NCBI RefSeq assembly: GCF_042662625.1
Contig: NZ_JBHSXH010000015.1
Coordinates: 1,364,001 to 1,428,000 of the forward strand
Length of the DNA: 64,000 nucleotides
Direction of reading: 5' to 3'
Origin: Halopelagius fulvigenes
GTDB lineage: Archaea; Halobacteriota; Halobacteria; Halobacteriales; Haloferacaceae
Shown: positions 54,571-63,391 of the stretch, piece by piece
Position numbering within the stretch: the stretch's first letter is position 1
How the letters are laid out: each line of letters begins with the position of its first letter
Position numbers and translations under genes: made by a program
Notes under the pieces: generated by a model
Seen by the model: the letters and a program-made list of their open reading frames with translations, nothing else
What the model was told of the DNA's origin: nothing
The model's database searches: none

Positions 54571-54990
54571 TCAGGTGAGTTGGATGTCGTCGATGTCGTA
54601 GTGCCGTCGCGCCAGCGTGCGCGCCGTCTCGATGTTCTTCCCCTCCTTCCCGATGGCGACGCCGCGGTCCTCGTTCGCGACTTCGACGTAGGCGACGCGG
54701 TCGTCCTGCTGAGAGATGGTCACGTGTCGAACCGCCGCGGGCGCGAGGGCACTCGCGACGAACGCCTCGGACGTGTCGGCGTCCTCGACGAGTTCGACCG
54801 ACCGACCGATCTTCTCTTCGACCTTCTTGACGTTCTGCCCGCCGGGGCCGATGGCTTGGCCCATCTCGCCGGCGGCGACCAGGATGACCACCCGGTCGTC
54901 GAACGTCAGGCAGTCTCTCGCCGTCGCGCCCGTCTCGTCCTCGAAGAGGGCGATGTACCGGCGTTCGGCGTCCGACAGCGTGACCTTCAT
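54571..54990 (-). CDS. nusA: NusA-like KH-domain transcription factor
   Basis: A 139-residue archaeal NusA: two KH domains only, with GQAIGPGGQNVKKVEEKIG and GVAIGKEGKNIETARTLARRH as the RNA-binding loops. It lacks the bacterial N-terminal and S1 domains. It follows rpoA2 by 9 bases, as in many archaea. Confidence 0.96.
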   Translation of the reverse strand: MKVTLSDAERRYIALFEDETGATARDCLTFDDRVVILVAAGEMGQAIGPGGQNVKKVEEKIGRSVELVEDADTSEAFVASALAPAAVRHVTISQQDDRVAYVEVANEDRGVAIGKEGKNIETARTLARRHYDIDDIQLT

Positions 54991-54999
54991 CTTTCGTCC

Positions 55000-56208
55000 T
55001 CAGTCGTCCGCCGGGTTTATCGAACCCATGCGCAGGTCCACGTCGCCGGTCCCGATGGATATCGGCTTGCCGACGATGACGTTCTCGATGACGCCGTCCA
55101 AGTCGTCCTCCTCGCCGTGGATGGCCGCGTCGAGCAGGTGGTTGACCGTCACCTCGAACGCCGCGCGGGCGAGGACGGAGTCCTTCGACCCGGAGATGCC
55201 GTGGCGGCCGATGGACTCTATCTCGCCGCGGTTCGTCATGATGTCCGCGACCAGCATCAGGTGGCGGACGTTCACGTCGTCGAGACCCTGTTCGCGCAGG
55301 GTGTCCATCGTCTCGTTGATGATGGCCTCGCGGGCGGCCTCGATGCCGAGTTCGCGGTGGACCTCGTGGATGTTGTTACTCGTCGTGCGGGAGGCGTCCA
55401 CGCCCTCGATGTCGAGGACGTCGCCGAAGGCCGACCCCTCGGTGTAGAGGACGAACTCCTCGCGTCCGGTCTCCTCGTTCTCCTCCTTGCGGATGACGAC
55501 GCGGGAGATGTCCTCGATGCCCTTGAAGACGATTTCGCGCAGTTCCTCCACGAGTTGGAGGAGTCGGCGGTAGCTCGGCGCTTCGGGGCCGAACTCGATG
55601 ACGGTTCCCTGGCGGTTCGTGCTTACGCCGAGGGCGTCCTCGATGGTCTCGGCGATCTCCTGGGCGACGGTGTCCACGTCGTCCACCGTGGGCCACCGTT
55701 CCATCAGGGTGTCCTCGTTGAGGTCGACCTGCACGAGCATGTCCGCGACGTTCGTCGAGACGTCGCCGAGGGCGAGAATCTTCGTGGCCTCCATCGACCA
55801 GACGACTTCGTGGGCCTTCTCTCGCTCCGTGGCGTACTCGCCTTCGAGCGGGACCGTCATCATCGGCGTGTCGGGCGTCTTCCGCGCGTCCACGAGTTCG
55901 ATGAGGCGCGGAAGCCCCTGCGTCACGTCGATCTCGGCGACGCCCGCGTAGTGGAACGTGTTCATCGTCATCTGCGTCCCCGGTTCCCCGATGGACTGGG
56001 CGGACACCGTCCCGACGGGGTCGAGGGGGTCCACGCGCGTGTCCTGATAGCGGGCTTCGACCGCCCGGGCGATCTCGTCGGCTTGCTCGGGCGTGACGCC
56101 CTCGCGTTCGTCGACGGTGCTGTAGATGCGCTCTTTGAGTCGCCGCGGGAGGTCGTGGTCCTCGACGACCGCCTCCACGTCGTCGGTGACGAACTCGTAC
56201 TCAGTCAT
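55000..56208 (-). CDS. rpoA2: DNA-directed RNA polymerase subunit A double prime
   Basis: A 402-residue C-terminal part of the split largest subunit, with the trigger-loop region TVSAQSIGEPGTQMTMNTFHYAG (bridge-to-trigger segment) and the DIMTNRGEIESIGRHGISGSKDSVLARAAFEVT stretch. It starts 8 bases inside the end of rpoA1, so translation is coupled. Confidence 0.98.
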   Translation of the reverse strand: MTEYEFVTDDVEAVVEDHDLPRRLKERIYSTVDEREGVTPEQADEIARAVEARYQDTRVDPLDPVGTVSAQSIGEPGTQMTMNTFHYAGVAEIDVTQGLPRLIELVDARKTPDTPMMTVPLEGEYATEREKAHEVVWSMEATKILALGDVSTNVADMLVQVDLNEDTLMERWPTVDDVDTVAQEIAETIEDALGVSTNRQGTVIEFGPEAPSYRRLLQLVEELREIVFKGIEDISRVVIRKEENEETGREEFVLYTEGSAFGDVLDIEGVDASRTTSNNIHEVHRELGIEAAREAIINETMDTLREQGLDDVNVRHLMLVADIMTNRGEIESIGRHGISGSKDSVLARAAFEVTVNHLLDAAIHGEEDDLDGVIENVIVGKPISIGTGDVDLRMGSINPADD

Positions 56209-59131
56209 CGGAGTTCACCCCCGTGGCCTTGTCGAGACCCGGACCGGCGTACTCTGAGAGGTTCGTCGGCGGTTCGCGGGTGCCGAGGAACCGCTCTTTC
56301 TCCTCCTCCGTGGCGAACTCCGCGTCGAGGACGCGGTCCGTGATGTTGTCCACGTCGATGCCGTCGCCGGCGTCCGAGGACACCTTCACGGGCGAGGTGC
56401 CGTCCTCGCCGAACTCGAACTGGACGATGGTGCCCGAGGTGTCGCGCACCGTGCCGTCGTACTGCGCTTCGAGCTCCGACAGCGCGTTGATGAGGCGGCG
56501 CTGGAGGTACCCGGACTTCGACGTCCGGACTGCCGTGTCCACCAGCCCCTCGCGGCCGCCCATCGCGTGGAAGAAGAACTCCCGCGGGGTCAGACCGCTC
56601 CGGTAGCTGTTCTCCACGAAGCCGTGCGCTCCGGCGGAGAGGTCCTCCTTCTGGAAGTGGCTGAGCGTCCGACCCTCGTACCCGCGGTTGATGCGTTCGC
56701 CGCGAACCGCCTGCTGGCCGACGCAGCCGGCCATCTGGGTCAGGTTCAGCATCGAACCGCGCGCCCCGGACCGGGCCATGACCACGGCCGGGTTGTCGTC
56801 GGTGAAGTGGTCTTCCGCGATTTCACCGGCGGAGTCGCGGGCCTTGCCGAGCTGCTGCATGATCTTCATCTCAAGCGTCTCGTCGACGGAGCGACCCGGC
56901 AGCGATTCGAGTTCGCCCGCCTCGTATATCTCGATGAGCTCCTGCACGCGGTCGTACGCGTTGCCGATGGCCTCGTCCACCTGCTCGTTGGCCTCCTCCG
57001 GAATCGACTCGTCGTCGATCCCGATGGAGAACCCGAAGTGCATGATGGCGCGCATCGCCAGCGAGGCGACCTCGTTCACGAACACCCGAGAGCGGGTCTT
57101 CGAGTACACCTTCGCCAGCGTGTCCACGATTTCGCCGCCGAACGCGCCGACGGCGTCCTCGTCGATGGTGCCGGCGACGAGCTGGCCGTCCTCGATTATC
57201 ACGTCGTCGCCCGTCGAGGAGGTGAACTGGAGGTTCAGGTCGTCGGGCAGCAGTTCCGAGAACAGCTGCCGACCCGTCCAGTACGGCGTGCCGTCCTCGT
57301 ACTCGCCCGCCGGGTCTGGGAGCGTGTCGATGCTCGTCGCGCGGAGCAGGTCCAGCGCCTGCGTCTCCGTGAACTCGGGGTTGCCGTTCGTCAGCAGGTA
57401 CGTCCCGGAGATGTGATCCTGAATCGCGCCGATGATGTTCTCGCCGAAGCGCGGGCTCAGAATCTGTTCCTGCACGCGCATGAGGACGCGCGCCTCGGCG
57501 CGGGACTCCTCGGTCTGGAGCGCGTGCATGTTCATCTCGTCGCCGTCGAAGTCGGCGTTGTACGGCGGACAGACGACGGTGTTGAGCCGGAACGTCTTGT
57601 ACGGCATCACGACGACTTCGTGCGCCATGATGGACATCCGGTGCAGCGACGGCTGTCGGTTGAATATGACGATGTCGCCGTCGATGAGGTGCCGGTTGAC
57701 CTCCCAGCCGGCTTCGACCTTCTCTGCGAGCTCCTCGCAGTTCTTCTCGGTCACCTTCAGACGGCGGCCGTCGGGGCGCTTGACGTAGTTCGCGCCGGGG
57801 TGGCCCTCGGGCCCGTTGCGGACGTACTGCTGGGCCTGTTCGAGGTTTCGCTGGGTCACGTTCATCGTCTGGGTCATCTCGCGGGCGACCCGTTCGGGGA
57901 CGCCGACTTCGTTGAGCGAGAGCGTCGGGTCCGGCGAGATGACGGTACGCGCCGAGAAGTTCACGCGCTTCCCGGAGAGCGACCCGCGGAAGCGACCCTC
58001 CTTCCCCTTCAGACGTTGGCTGAGCGTCTTCAGCGGACGGCCGGAGCGGTGACGCGCGGGCGGCGTGCCCGAGATTTCGTTGTCGATGAACGTCGTGACG
58101 TGGTACTGCAGCAGTTCCCACAGGTCCTCGATGATGAGCTGCGGGGCACCCGCCTCGCGGTTCTCCATGAACCGCTGGTTGATGCGGATGATGTCGACCA
58201 GCTTGTGCGTCAGGTCGTCCTCGGAGCGTTGGCCGTTGTCGAGCGTGATGGACGGACGCGCCGTCACCGGCGGCACCGGCAGGACGGTCAGGATCATCCA
58301 CTCGGGACGGGCGCGACTCGGGTCGACGCCCAGCGTCTCGATGTCCTCGTCCGGGATGTCCTCGAACCAGTCGCGGATGTCCGAGGGCATCAGCTTGTTC
58401 ATGTCCTCCTCGGTGAGGTCGACGTCGAGGGCCTTCTCCAGCTTCTTGCGGTCCTCGCCGACGGGGCGGAACTCGCCGGAGAGTATCTGGTTGATTCGGC
58501 CCACGTCCATCCCCGCCTCGTCGGCGAGTTCGCTCGGGCCGATGCCCTCGTCGTCCTCGTCGTCGGGGTCCGGTTGCATCGCGTCGGCGATGCGTTCGGA
58601 GTAGTCGCCCGCGAGGACGTCTTGGACCTCGTAGTAGGTGGTCGGCTTCTCGTGTTTGATGTCGTGCTGGGGGCTGCCGCAGTGGGGGCAGTTCTTCGCC
58701 TTCCGCGCCTGCCGGACGGCCGACTTCAGCACGTTCGTCCAGTCCTCGCCGAGTTCGTGCGTCCGGTCGAGGCCCTCGCGGAACTCCGCTTGCTCCTCCT
58801 CGGTGAGTGCGAGGTGGCCGCACTCGCGGCACGTCGCGCGGAGGAGGCGACGGATGAGCTTCGTGAAGCCGACGTGGATGACGGGGGCGGCCAGTTCGAT
58901 GTGGCCGAAGTGCCCGTTACAGGACCCCGAGTGCTGGCCGCAGGTGCGGCACTGCAGGCCGGGGTCGATGACGCCGAGGCGGGGGTCCATCAGCCCCATG
59001 TCGATGGGGTACCCGTCGTCGTCGTAGGTGTCCGCGGTGATGACCTTCGTCGCGGACATGTCTCGGTACGTCTCCGGGTCCATCAGCCCGAACTGGATGG
59101 CTCCGATCTCTTTGGGTGTCTGCATTGACAT
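56201..59131 (-). CDS. rpoA1: DNA-directed RNA polymerase subunit A prime
   Basis: A 976-residue N-terminal part of the largest subunit. The active-site motif NADFDGDEMNMH is at about 525-536, and the N-terminal zinc module (CRTCGQHSGSCNGHFGH) and bridge-region phrases are present. A second Cys4 zinc site (CRECGHLA and CPHCGSPQ) follows. It forms the catalytic centre with rpoA2, rpoB1 and rpoB2. Confidence 0.99.
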   Translation of the reverse strand: MSMQTPKEIGAIQFGLMDPETYRDMSATKVITADTYDDDGYPIDMGLMDPRLGVIDPGLQCRTCGQHSGSCNGHFGHIELAAPVIHVGFTKLIRRLLRATCRECGHLALTEEEQAEFREGLDRTHELGEDWTNVLKSAVRQARKAKNCPHCGSPQHDIKHEKPTTYYEVQDVLAGDYSERIADAMQPDPDDEDDEGIGPSELADEAGMDVGRINQILSGEFRPVGEDRKKLEKALDVDLTEEDMNKLMPSDIRDWFEDIPDEDIETLGVDPSRARPEWMILTVLPVPPVTARPSITLDNGQRSEDDLTHKLVDIIRINQRFMENREAGAPQLIIEDLWELLQYHVTTFIDNEISGTPPARHRSGRPLKTLSQRLKGKEGRFRGSLSGKRVNFSARTVISPDPTLSLNEVGVPERVAREMTQTMNVTQRNLEQAQQYVRNGPEGHPGANYVKRPDGRRLKVTEKNCEELAEKVEAGWEVNRHLIDGDIVIFNRQPSLHRMSIMAHEVVVMPYKTFRLNTVVCPPYNADFDGDEMNMHALQTEESRAEARVLMRVQEQILSPRFGENIIGAIQDHISGTYLLTNGNPEFTETQALDLLRATSIDTLPDPAGEYEDGTPYWTGRQLFSELLPDDLNLQFTSSTGDDVIIEDGQLVAGTIDEDAVGAFGGEIVDTLAKVYSKTRSRVFVNEVASLAMRAIMHFGFSIGIDDESIPEEANEQVDEAIGNAYDRVQELIEIYEAGELESLPGRSVDETLEMKIMQQLGKARDSAGEIAEDHFTDDNPAVVMARSGARGSMLNLTQMAGCVGQQAVRGERINRGYEGRTLSHFQKEDLSAGAHGFVENSYRSGLTPREFFFHAMGGREGLVDTAVRTSKSGYLQRRLINALSELEAQYDGTVRDTSGTIVQFEFGEDGTSPVKVSSDAGDGIDVDNITDRVLDAEFATEEEKERFLGTREPPTNLSEYAGPGLDKATGVNSDD

Positions 59132-59158
59132 TGTGTGGGTGACTGGTGGTGGGGGTGG

Positions 59159-60988
59159 TTAGACCGCGTCCTCTAAGTCGAGTCGCGGTCGGATGCCGAG
59201 CGCGATCATCTCGTCGAGCAGGAGCTTGAACGCGTAGCTGATCTCTATCTCGTGGATGTTGTCCTCGTCGCCGGTGACGGGGTCATAGATGCGGCGCTGG
59301 TCGCGGTCCTCGACGGCGACCATGCCGGTGTCGGCGGAGATGTACACCGTCTCCTTGTCGGAGGAGTCGAGCAGACGCTCCTGCAGGACCATCGCGGCGC
59401 CGTGCCCGATGACGGTGTCGCGTTCCATCTCCCCGAGGCGAAGGCCACCCTCGCGGGCGCGACCCTCGGTCGGTTGGCGGGTGAGAACCTGCACGGGACC
59501 GCGGGAACGGGCGTGCAGCTTGTTGCTCACCATGTGGTACAGCTTGTGGTAGAAGATGATGCCGACGAATATCTCGGCCTCGATCTTCTCGCCGGTGACG
59601 CCGGAGTACATGACCTCCTTCCCGGAGGACTTGAACCCGTGCTCCTCCAAGGCGCCGCGGAGCTTCGACTCGTCTTCGCCCTGGAAGGCGGTGCCGTCCA
59701 CGCGGCGACCTTCGAGCGCGCCGACCTTGCCGCCGAGCATCTCCAGCACGTGACCGACCGTCATGCGCGACGGGAGCGCGTGCGGGTTGATGACCAGGTC
59801 GGGGACGACGCCCTGTTCGGTGAAGGGCATGTCCTCCTGCGGCGCGAGGTGGCCGACGACGCCCTTCTGGCCGTGGCGGGACGCGAACTTGTCGCCGAGC
59901 TCCGGGATCCGCTGGTCGCGGACCGACACCTTGGCGAGTTTCGAGCCGTCTTCGCCCTCCATCAGGGTGACGGTGTCCACGACGCCGGACTCGCCGGAGC
60001 GCATCGTCACGGACGTCTCGCGGCGCTTCTGCGGCGAGAGACCGCCCATGTCGTCGGGCTCTTCGAGGAACCGCGGCGGCGACGTCTTCCCGAGGAGGAC
60101 GGAGTTCTCGTCCACACGGGTCTCGGGGTTGACGAGGCCGTCCTCGTCGAGGTGGGTGTACGCGTCTTCACCGCGCGCGCCGCGCACGTCCTGGCTGGGG
60201 ACCTCGAATCGGTCCTCCTGTCCGCCGGGGTAGCGGCGTTCCTCGCCCTCGTAGGTCCGGAAGAAGTGCGACCGGGCCATCGCGCGGTCCACGGACCCTT
60301 TGTTCATGACGAGTGCGTCCTCGATGTTGAACCCCTCGTAGGACATCACGGCGACGGTGAAGTTCTGCGCCGCCGGTCGCTCGTCGAAGCCGATCTGCTC
60401 TGTCGTCTGCGTCTTCACCATCGACAACTGCGGGTAGTGCAGGAGGTGCTGACGCGTGTCGGGGCGGATGCGGTAGTTCGCCGCCGGAATCCCGAGCGAC
60501 TGCTTCATCATCCCCGCGCCCATCGTGATGCGCGGCGACGCGTTGTGCTCGGGGTACGGAATCATCCCCGACCCGATGCTGAAGATGAGCGAGGGGTCGA
60601 TTTCGAGGTGGGTGTGCTCGGAGGTGAGGTCCTCCTCGTCGACCGCCACGTAGATGTCCTCTTCCTCCTCGGCGTCGATGAACTCGATGTAGCCGCGTTC
60701 GACCAAGTCGTCGAACTCAAGTTCGCCCGCGTCGACCGCTTCGATCTCCTCGTCTCCGAGGAGGGGTTCGCCGTCCTCGACGACGATGAGGGGTCGCCGC
60801 GCGCGGCCCGCGTCGGCGTTGATGATGACCTCGCGGGTTCGCTCTTTGACGGAGACGTTGACCATCTCGCTGATGTCGCCGCGGCGACGCGCCTCCCGTA
60901 TCTGCTCCGCGAGTTGGTTAGGGTCGGGGTGAGTCCCGATCAAACTCCCGTTGACGTACACCTTCGCTTCTCGTGTTGCCTGAGCCAT
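59159..60988 (-). CDS. rpoB1: DNA-directed RNA polymerase subunit B prime
   Basis: A 609-residue C-terminal half of the split second-largest subunit, with conserved motifs MSYEGFNIEDALVMNKGSVDR, the GDKFASRHGQKGVVG phrase and C-terminal EMERDTVIGHGAAM. The split between B prime and B double prime is normal for haloarchaea. Three bases separate it from rpoB2. Confidence 0.99.
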   Translation of the reverse strand: MAQATREAKVYVNGSLIGTHPDPNQLAEQIREARRRGDISEMVNVSVKERTREVIINADAGRARRPLIVVEDGEPLLGDEEIEAVDAGELEFDDLVERGYIEFIDAEEEEDIYVAVDEEDLTSEHTHLEIDPSLIFSIGSGMIPYPEHNASPRITMGAGMMKQSLGIPAANYRIRPDTRQHLLHYPQLSMVKTQTTEQIGFDERPAAQNFTVAVMSYEGFNIEDALVMNKGSVDRAMARSHFFRTYEGEERRYPGGQEDRFEVPSQDVRGARGEDAYTHLDEDGLVNPETRVDENSVLLGKTSPPRFLEEPDDMGGLSPQKRRETSVTMRSGESGVVDTVTLMEGEDGSKLAKVSVRDQRIPELGDKFASRHGQKGVVGHLAPQEDMPFTEQGVVPDLVINPHALPSRMTVGHVLEMLGGKVGALEGRRVDGTAFQGEDESKLRGALEEHGFKSSGKEVMYSGVTGEKIEAEIFVGIIFYHKLYHMVSNKLHARSRGPVQVLTRQPTEGRAREGGLRLGEMERDTVIGHGAAMVLQERLLDSSDKETVYISADTGMVAVEDRDQRRIYDPVTGDEDNIHEIEISYAFKLLLDEMIALGIRPRLDLEDAV

Positions 60989-60991
60989 GTT

Positions 60992-62563
60992 TCAGTCGTC
61001 CGCAGGCGCCGACGTGGAGTCGGGGCGTTCGATTCCGGGGATGCCCTCGACGCCCATCGACGCGAGTTCTCGTTTGAGTTCCTGTTCGTCCTCGACGTTC
61101 TGGGAGAGCTCCATCGCCTGCGCGAAGTTCTTCACCAGCCCACAGTTCGGGCCCTCCGGCGTTTCGGAGGGTCCGATGCGACCCCACTGGGTCGCGTGCA
61201 GGTCCCGCGCCTCGAAGTGCGGCTGACTCCGCGACAGCGGACTGCGGAGTCGGCGGAGGTGAGAGAGAACGCCCATGTAGTCCGTCCGGTCGACAAGCTG
61301 GGAGACGCCGGAGCGACCGCCGACCCAGTTCCCGGTCGCGATGGGGTGTTCGAGACGTTCCGTGAGCACGTCCGAACGGACGACGGTGTTGACGGTCAGT
61401 TGGCGGTTACGCATGTTCGCGCGTTCCAGCTGGTACTTCACGTCGCGTGCGAGCTTGTTGAGCGCCGTCCGGAACAGGTCCTTCATCAGGTCGCCCGAGA
61501 CCTTGAGACGCTTGTTCGCGTAGTGGTCCTTGTCGTCGGAGTCGCGGCGCTGAAGCGCGAGCTCGAAGCACGCTTCCGCCATCCGGCAGAGGTAGAACGC
61601 CTTGTTGATGCGGACTTCCTCCTCCTCGACGCCCTCCTCGTGGAGGTGCGGGAGCAGGTAGCGGTCGATGACGTAGTTGGCGCGCTTCAGCTGGTAGTTC
61701 TTGCCCTGCCCGCCGGCGACGCGCTTGCCGAGGCTCTCTATGGCCTCTTCTTCGGTCTGAACCTCGGCCTCCTCTAAGTTCTCCAGCATGAACTTGACGA
61801 CCTCGGGGTCGTCGGAGACGCGGTGGACGATCTCCTCGTCGGATTCGAGTCCGAGCGCGCGGACGAGGGTGACGAAGTTGACGCTGCCCGAGACGGACGG
61901 GAACGACACTTCGAGAATGCCCTCGCGGTTGCGCTCACAGAGGACGAGCGCGCGGTACCCGCGGCGCTGAGAGAACGTCTTCGCGACCTGAATCTCGTCG
62001 CCGTACTTCGTGTCGTACTCGGCGAGAATCTTGTTCGGCGCGAGGTCCTCGGAGGTCATGAGGACGCGCTCGGAGCCGTTGACGATGAAGTAGCCGCCGG
62101 GGTCTACGGGGTCCTCGCCGATTTCGACGAGTTCCTCGTCGGAGAGGCCGGTGATGTTGCACTTCGTCGATCCGACCATGATGGGCATGCGGCCCACCTT
62201 CGTCTCGGTCGTGTCGACGACGACTTCCTCCTCCTCTTCGCCGCCGCGCACGATGGACATCTCCATGAACACCGGCGCGGCGTAGGTGATGTTTCGGAGG
62301 CGCGCCTCCTGCGGGAACAGCAGTTCCTCGGACCCGTCGGCCTCGCGGACGCGGGGCGTCTCCACGCGCACGTCGCCCAGTTCGACGTACACGGGTTCTT
62401 CGCCCTCTTTGTCGCCGATGTCCGTATCGACGGTCGCCTTCTCGTCGACGACCTCCTGCATACCGCGTTCGAGGAACGCGTTGAACGAGCGGAAGTGGTG
62501 TTCTGCGAGCCGTTCCTCCGAGAAGTACTCACGTGATACGACGCGTCGGTCCTGTCGGTTCAT
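60992..62563 (-). CDS. rpoB2: DNA-directed RNA polymerase subunit B double prime
   Basis: A 523-residue N-terminal half of the second-largest subunit: FVNGSERV-like phrase (YFIVNGSERVLMTSED), the fork region LEHPIATGNWVGGRSGVSQLVDRT, and WGRIGPSETPEGPNCGLVKNFA close to its C-terminus. ATGA overlap with rpoH shows coupled translation. Confidence 0.99.
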   Translation of the reverse strand: MNRQDRRVVSREYFSEERLAEHHFRSFNAFLERGMQEVVDEKATVDTDIGDKEGEEPVYVELGDVRVETPRVREADGSEELLFPQEARLRNITYAAPVFMEMSIVRGGEEEEEVVVDTTETKVGRMPIMVGSTKCNITGLSDEELVEIGEDPVDPGGYFIVNGSERVLMTSEDLAPNKILAEYDTKYGDEIQVAKTFSQRRGYRALVLCERNREGILEVSFPSVSGSVNFVTLVRALGLESDEEIVHRVSDDPEVVKFMLENLEEAEVQTEEEAIESLGKRVAGGQGKNYQLKRANYVIDRYLLPHLHEEGVEEEEVRINKAFYLCRMAEACFELALQRRDSDDKDHYANKRLKVSGDLMKDLFRTALNKLARDVKYQLERANMRNRQLTVNTVVRSDVLTERLEHPIATGNWVGGRSGVSQLVDRTDYMGVLSHLRRLRSPLSRSQPHFEARDLHATQWGRIGPSETPEGPNCGLVKNFAQAMELSQNVEDEQELKRELASMGVEGIPGIERPDSTSAPADD

Positions 62564-62787
62564 TCGATCACCAGTCGGTATGTGACCGCCTTGTCCGTGG
62601 TACGGGAGTCACGAACGATTTTCACGACGTCGCCGACGTCCGCGTCGTCGGGCAACGCCTTGTCTGTCCGCTTGATCTTGGGTAGGTTCGTGCGGCTGAC
62701 GTCGTACTCCGCCAGCACCTCCTCGACTTCGTCCTCTTCGAGGAGCGTGTGCTCTGGAACCAGTTTGTGTTGGCTTACGTCTACCAT
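62560..62787 (-). CDS. rpoH: DNA-directed RNA polymerase subunit H
   Basis: A 75-residue protein homologous to the C-terminal part of eukaryotic Rpb5 (HKLVPEHTLLEEDEVEEVLAEYDV, IKRTDKALPDDADVGDVVKIVR). First gene of the polymerase operon. A TATA-like TTAAATGG at about 62862-62869 suggests a leader of about 50 bases before the ATG. Confidence 0.98.
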   Translation of the reverse strand: MVDVSQHKLVPEHTLLEEDEVEEVLAEYDVSRTNLPKIKRTDKALPDDADVGDVVKIVRDSRTTDKAVTYRLVIE

Positions 62788-63064
62788 GGGTGGTTAGCGT
62801 GGGTGTGGGTTGGGGAAGAAGTTCTCACGGGATACTACAGCCTCGTTAGGGGAGCAGCCATTTAACGCTTGCCAACTGGACTCGAAAAGCACCGCTCATC
62901 GGCACGAGCGCAAAAGTGCGCTCGCACGACGGCTCGTGTTACTTGGACACATTGTATGTCGTGGATAAATGCTTTCCGGCGGACGGACTCGCGGTAGCGC
63001 ACCCCACGGTACGTCAAGATGATAAGCCTTATTTATAACACCGGGCAACGAAAGGATGGAGCCA
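62788..63064. other. divergent promoter region of rpoH and tRNA-Asp
   Basis: About 280 bases with no supported gene. It carries the rpoH promoter (near 62862) and the tRNA-Asp TATA box (63027-63038). The middle has GCAAAAGTGCGCTCGC, a short inverted arrangement of unknown meaning. Confidence 0.5.
63027..63038 (+). promoter_or_regulatory. TATA box of tRNA-Asp
   Basis: CCTTATTTATAA lies 27-38 bases before the first base of the mature tRNA. It is the strongest AT-rich string in the region. Confidence 0.55.
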
Positions 63065-63137
63065 GCCCGGGTGGTGTAGTGGCCCATCATACGACCCTGT
63101 CACGGTCGTGACGCGGGTTCAAATCCCGCCTCGGGCG
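63065..63137 (+). tRNA. tRNA-Asp (GTC anticodon)
   Basis: The 73 bases fold as a cloverleaf: acceptor GCCCGGG/CTCGGGC with one G-U pair and discriminator G, anticodon stem CGACC/GGTCG with loop CTGTCAC (anticodon GTC), T-arm GCGGGTTCAAATCCCGC. CCA is not encoded. The final 24 bases recur at 63260-63283 with one mismatch. Confidence 0.96.
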
Positions 63138-63283
63138 CTTTCTCAGCGAACTATTCCGGCGAGCACCGCGTAGCGTGTGCTCGCCACTCGTGAGCGTCGA
63201 AAGCGCTTACAGAGGGATTTGAAGCAGGGAGCGACGCGAACGAAGTGAGCGGAGCGACCCGGGTTCAAATCCCGCCTCGGACG
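63114..63283 (+). repeat. duplicated tRNA-Asp 3' end (attachment-like repeat)
   Basis: CGGGTTCAAATCCCGCCTCGG occurs exactly at 63114-63134 and 63260-63280. With the next three bases, 23 of 24 match. The 122 bases between the copies hold a hairpin GGCGAGCAC...GTGCTCGCC near 63153-63181 and an inverted GGGATTTGAA at 63214-63223 against TTCAAATCCC at 63264-63273. Integrase genes are absent. The arrangement resembles the footprint of an element that once used the tRNA as attachment site. Confidence 0.7.
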
Positions 63284-63391
63284 TTCTTCTGAAAACTGAC
63301 CGCCGAGCGAGGCGTCTCGTCGCCGAGCGAACGCCGGATCCAGGGTATGTAGAGGATACAGTTATCGCTCGTTCTCGCGTCCGGTAGACGT

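Noticed and set aside
52798..56343. 1181-codon frame antisense to rps12, MscS, nusA and rpoA2
   Set aside because: Asp/Arg/Val-rich translation of the opposite strand of certain genes.
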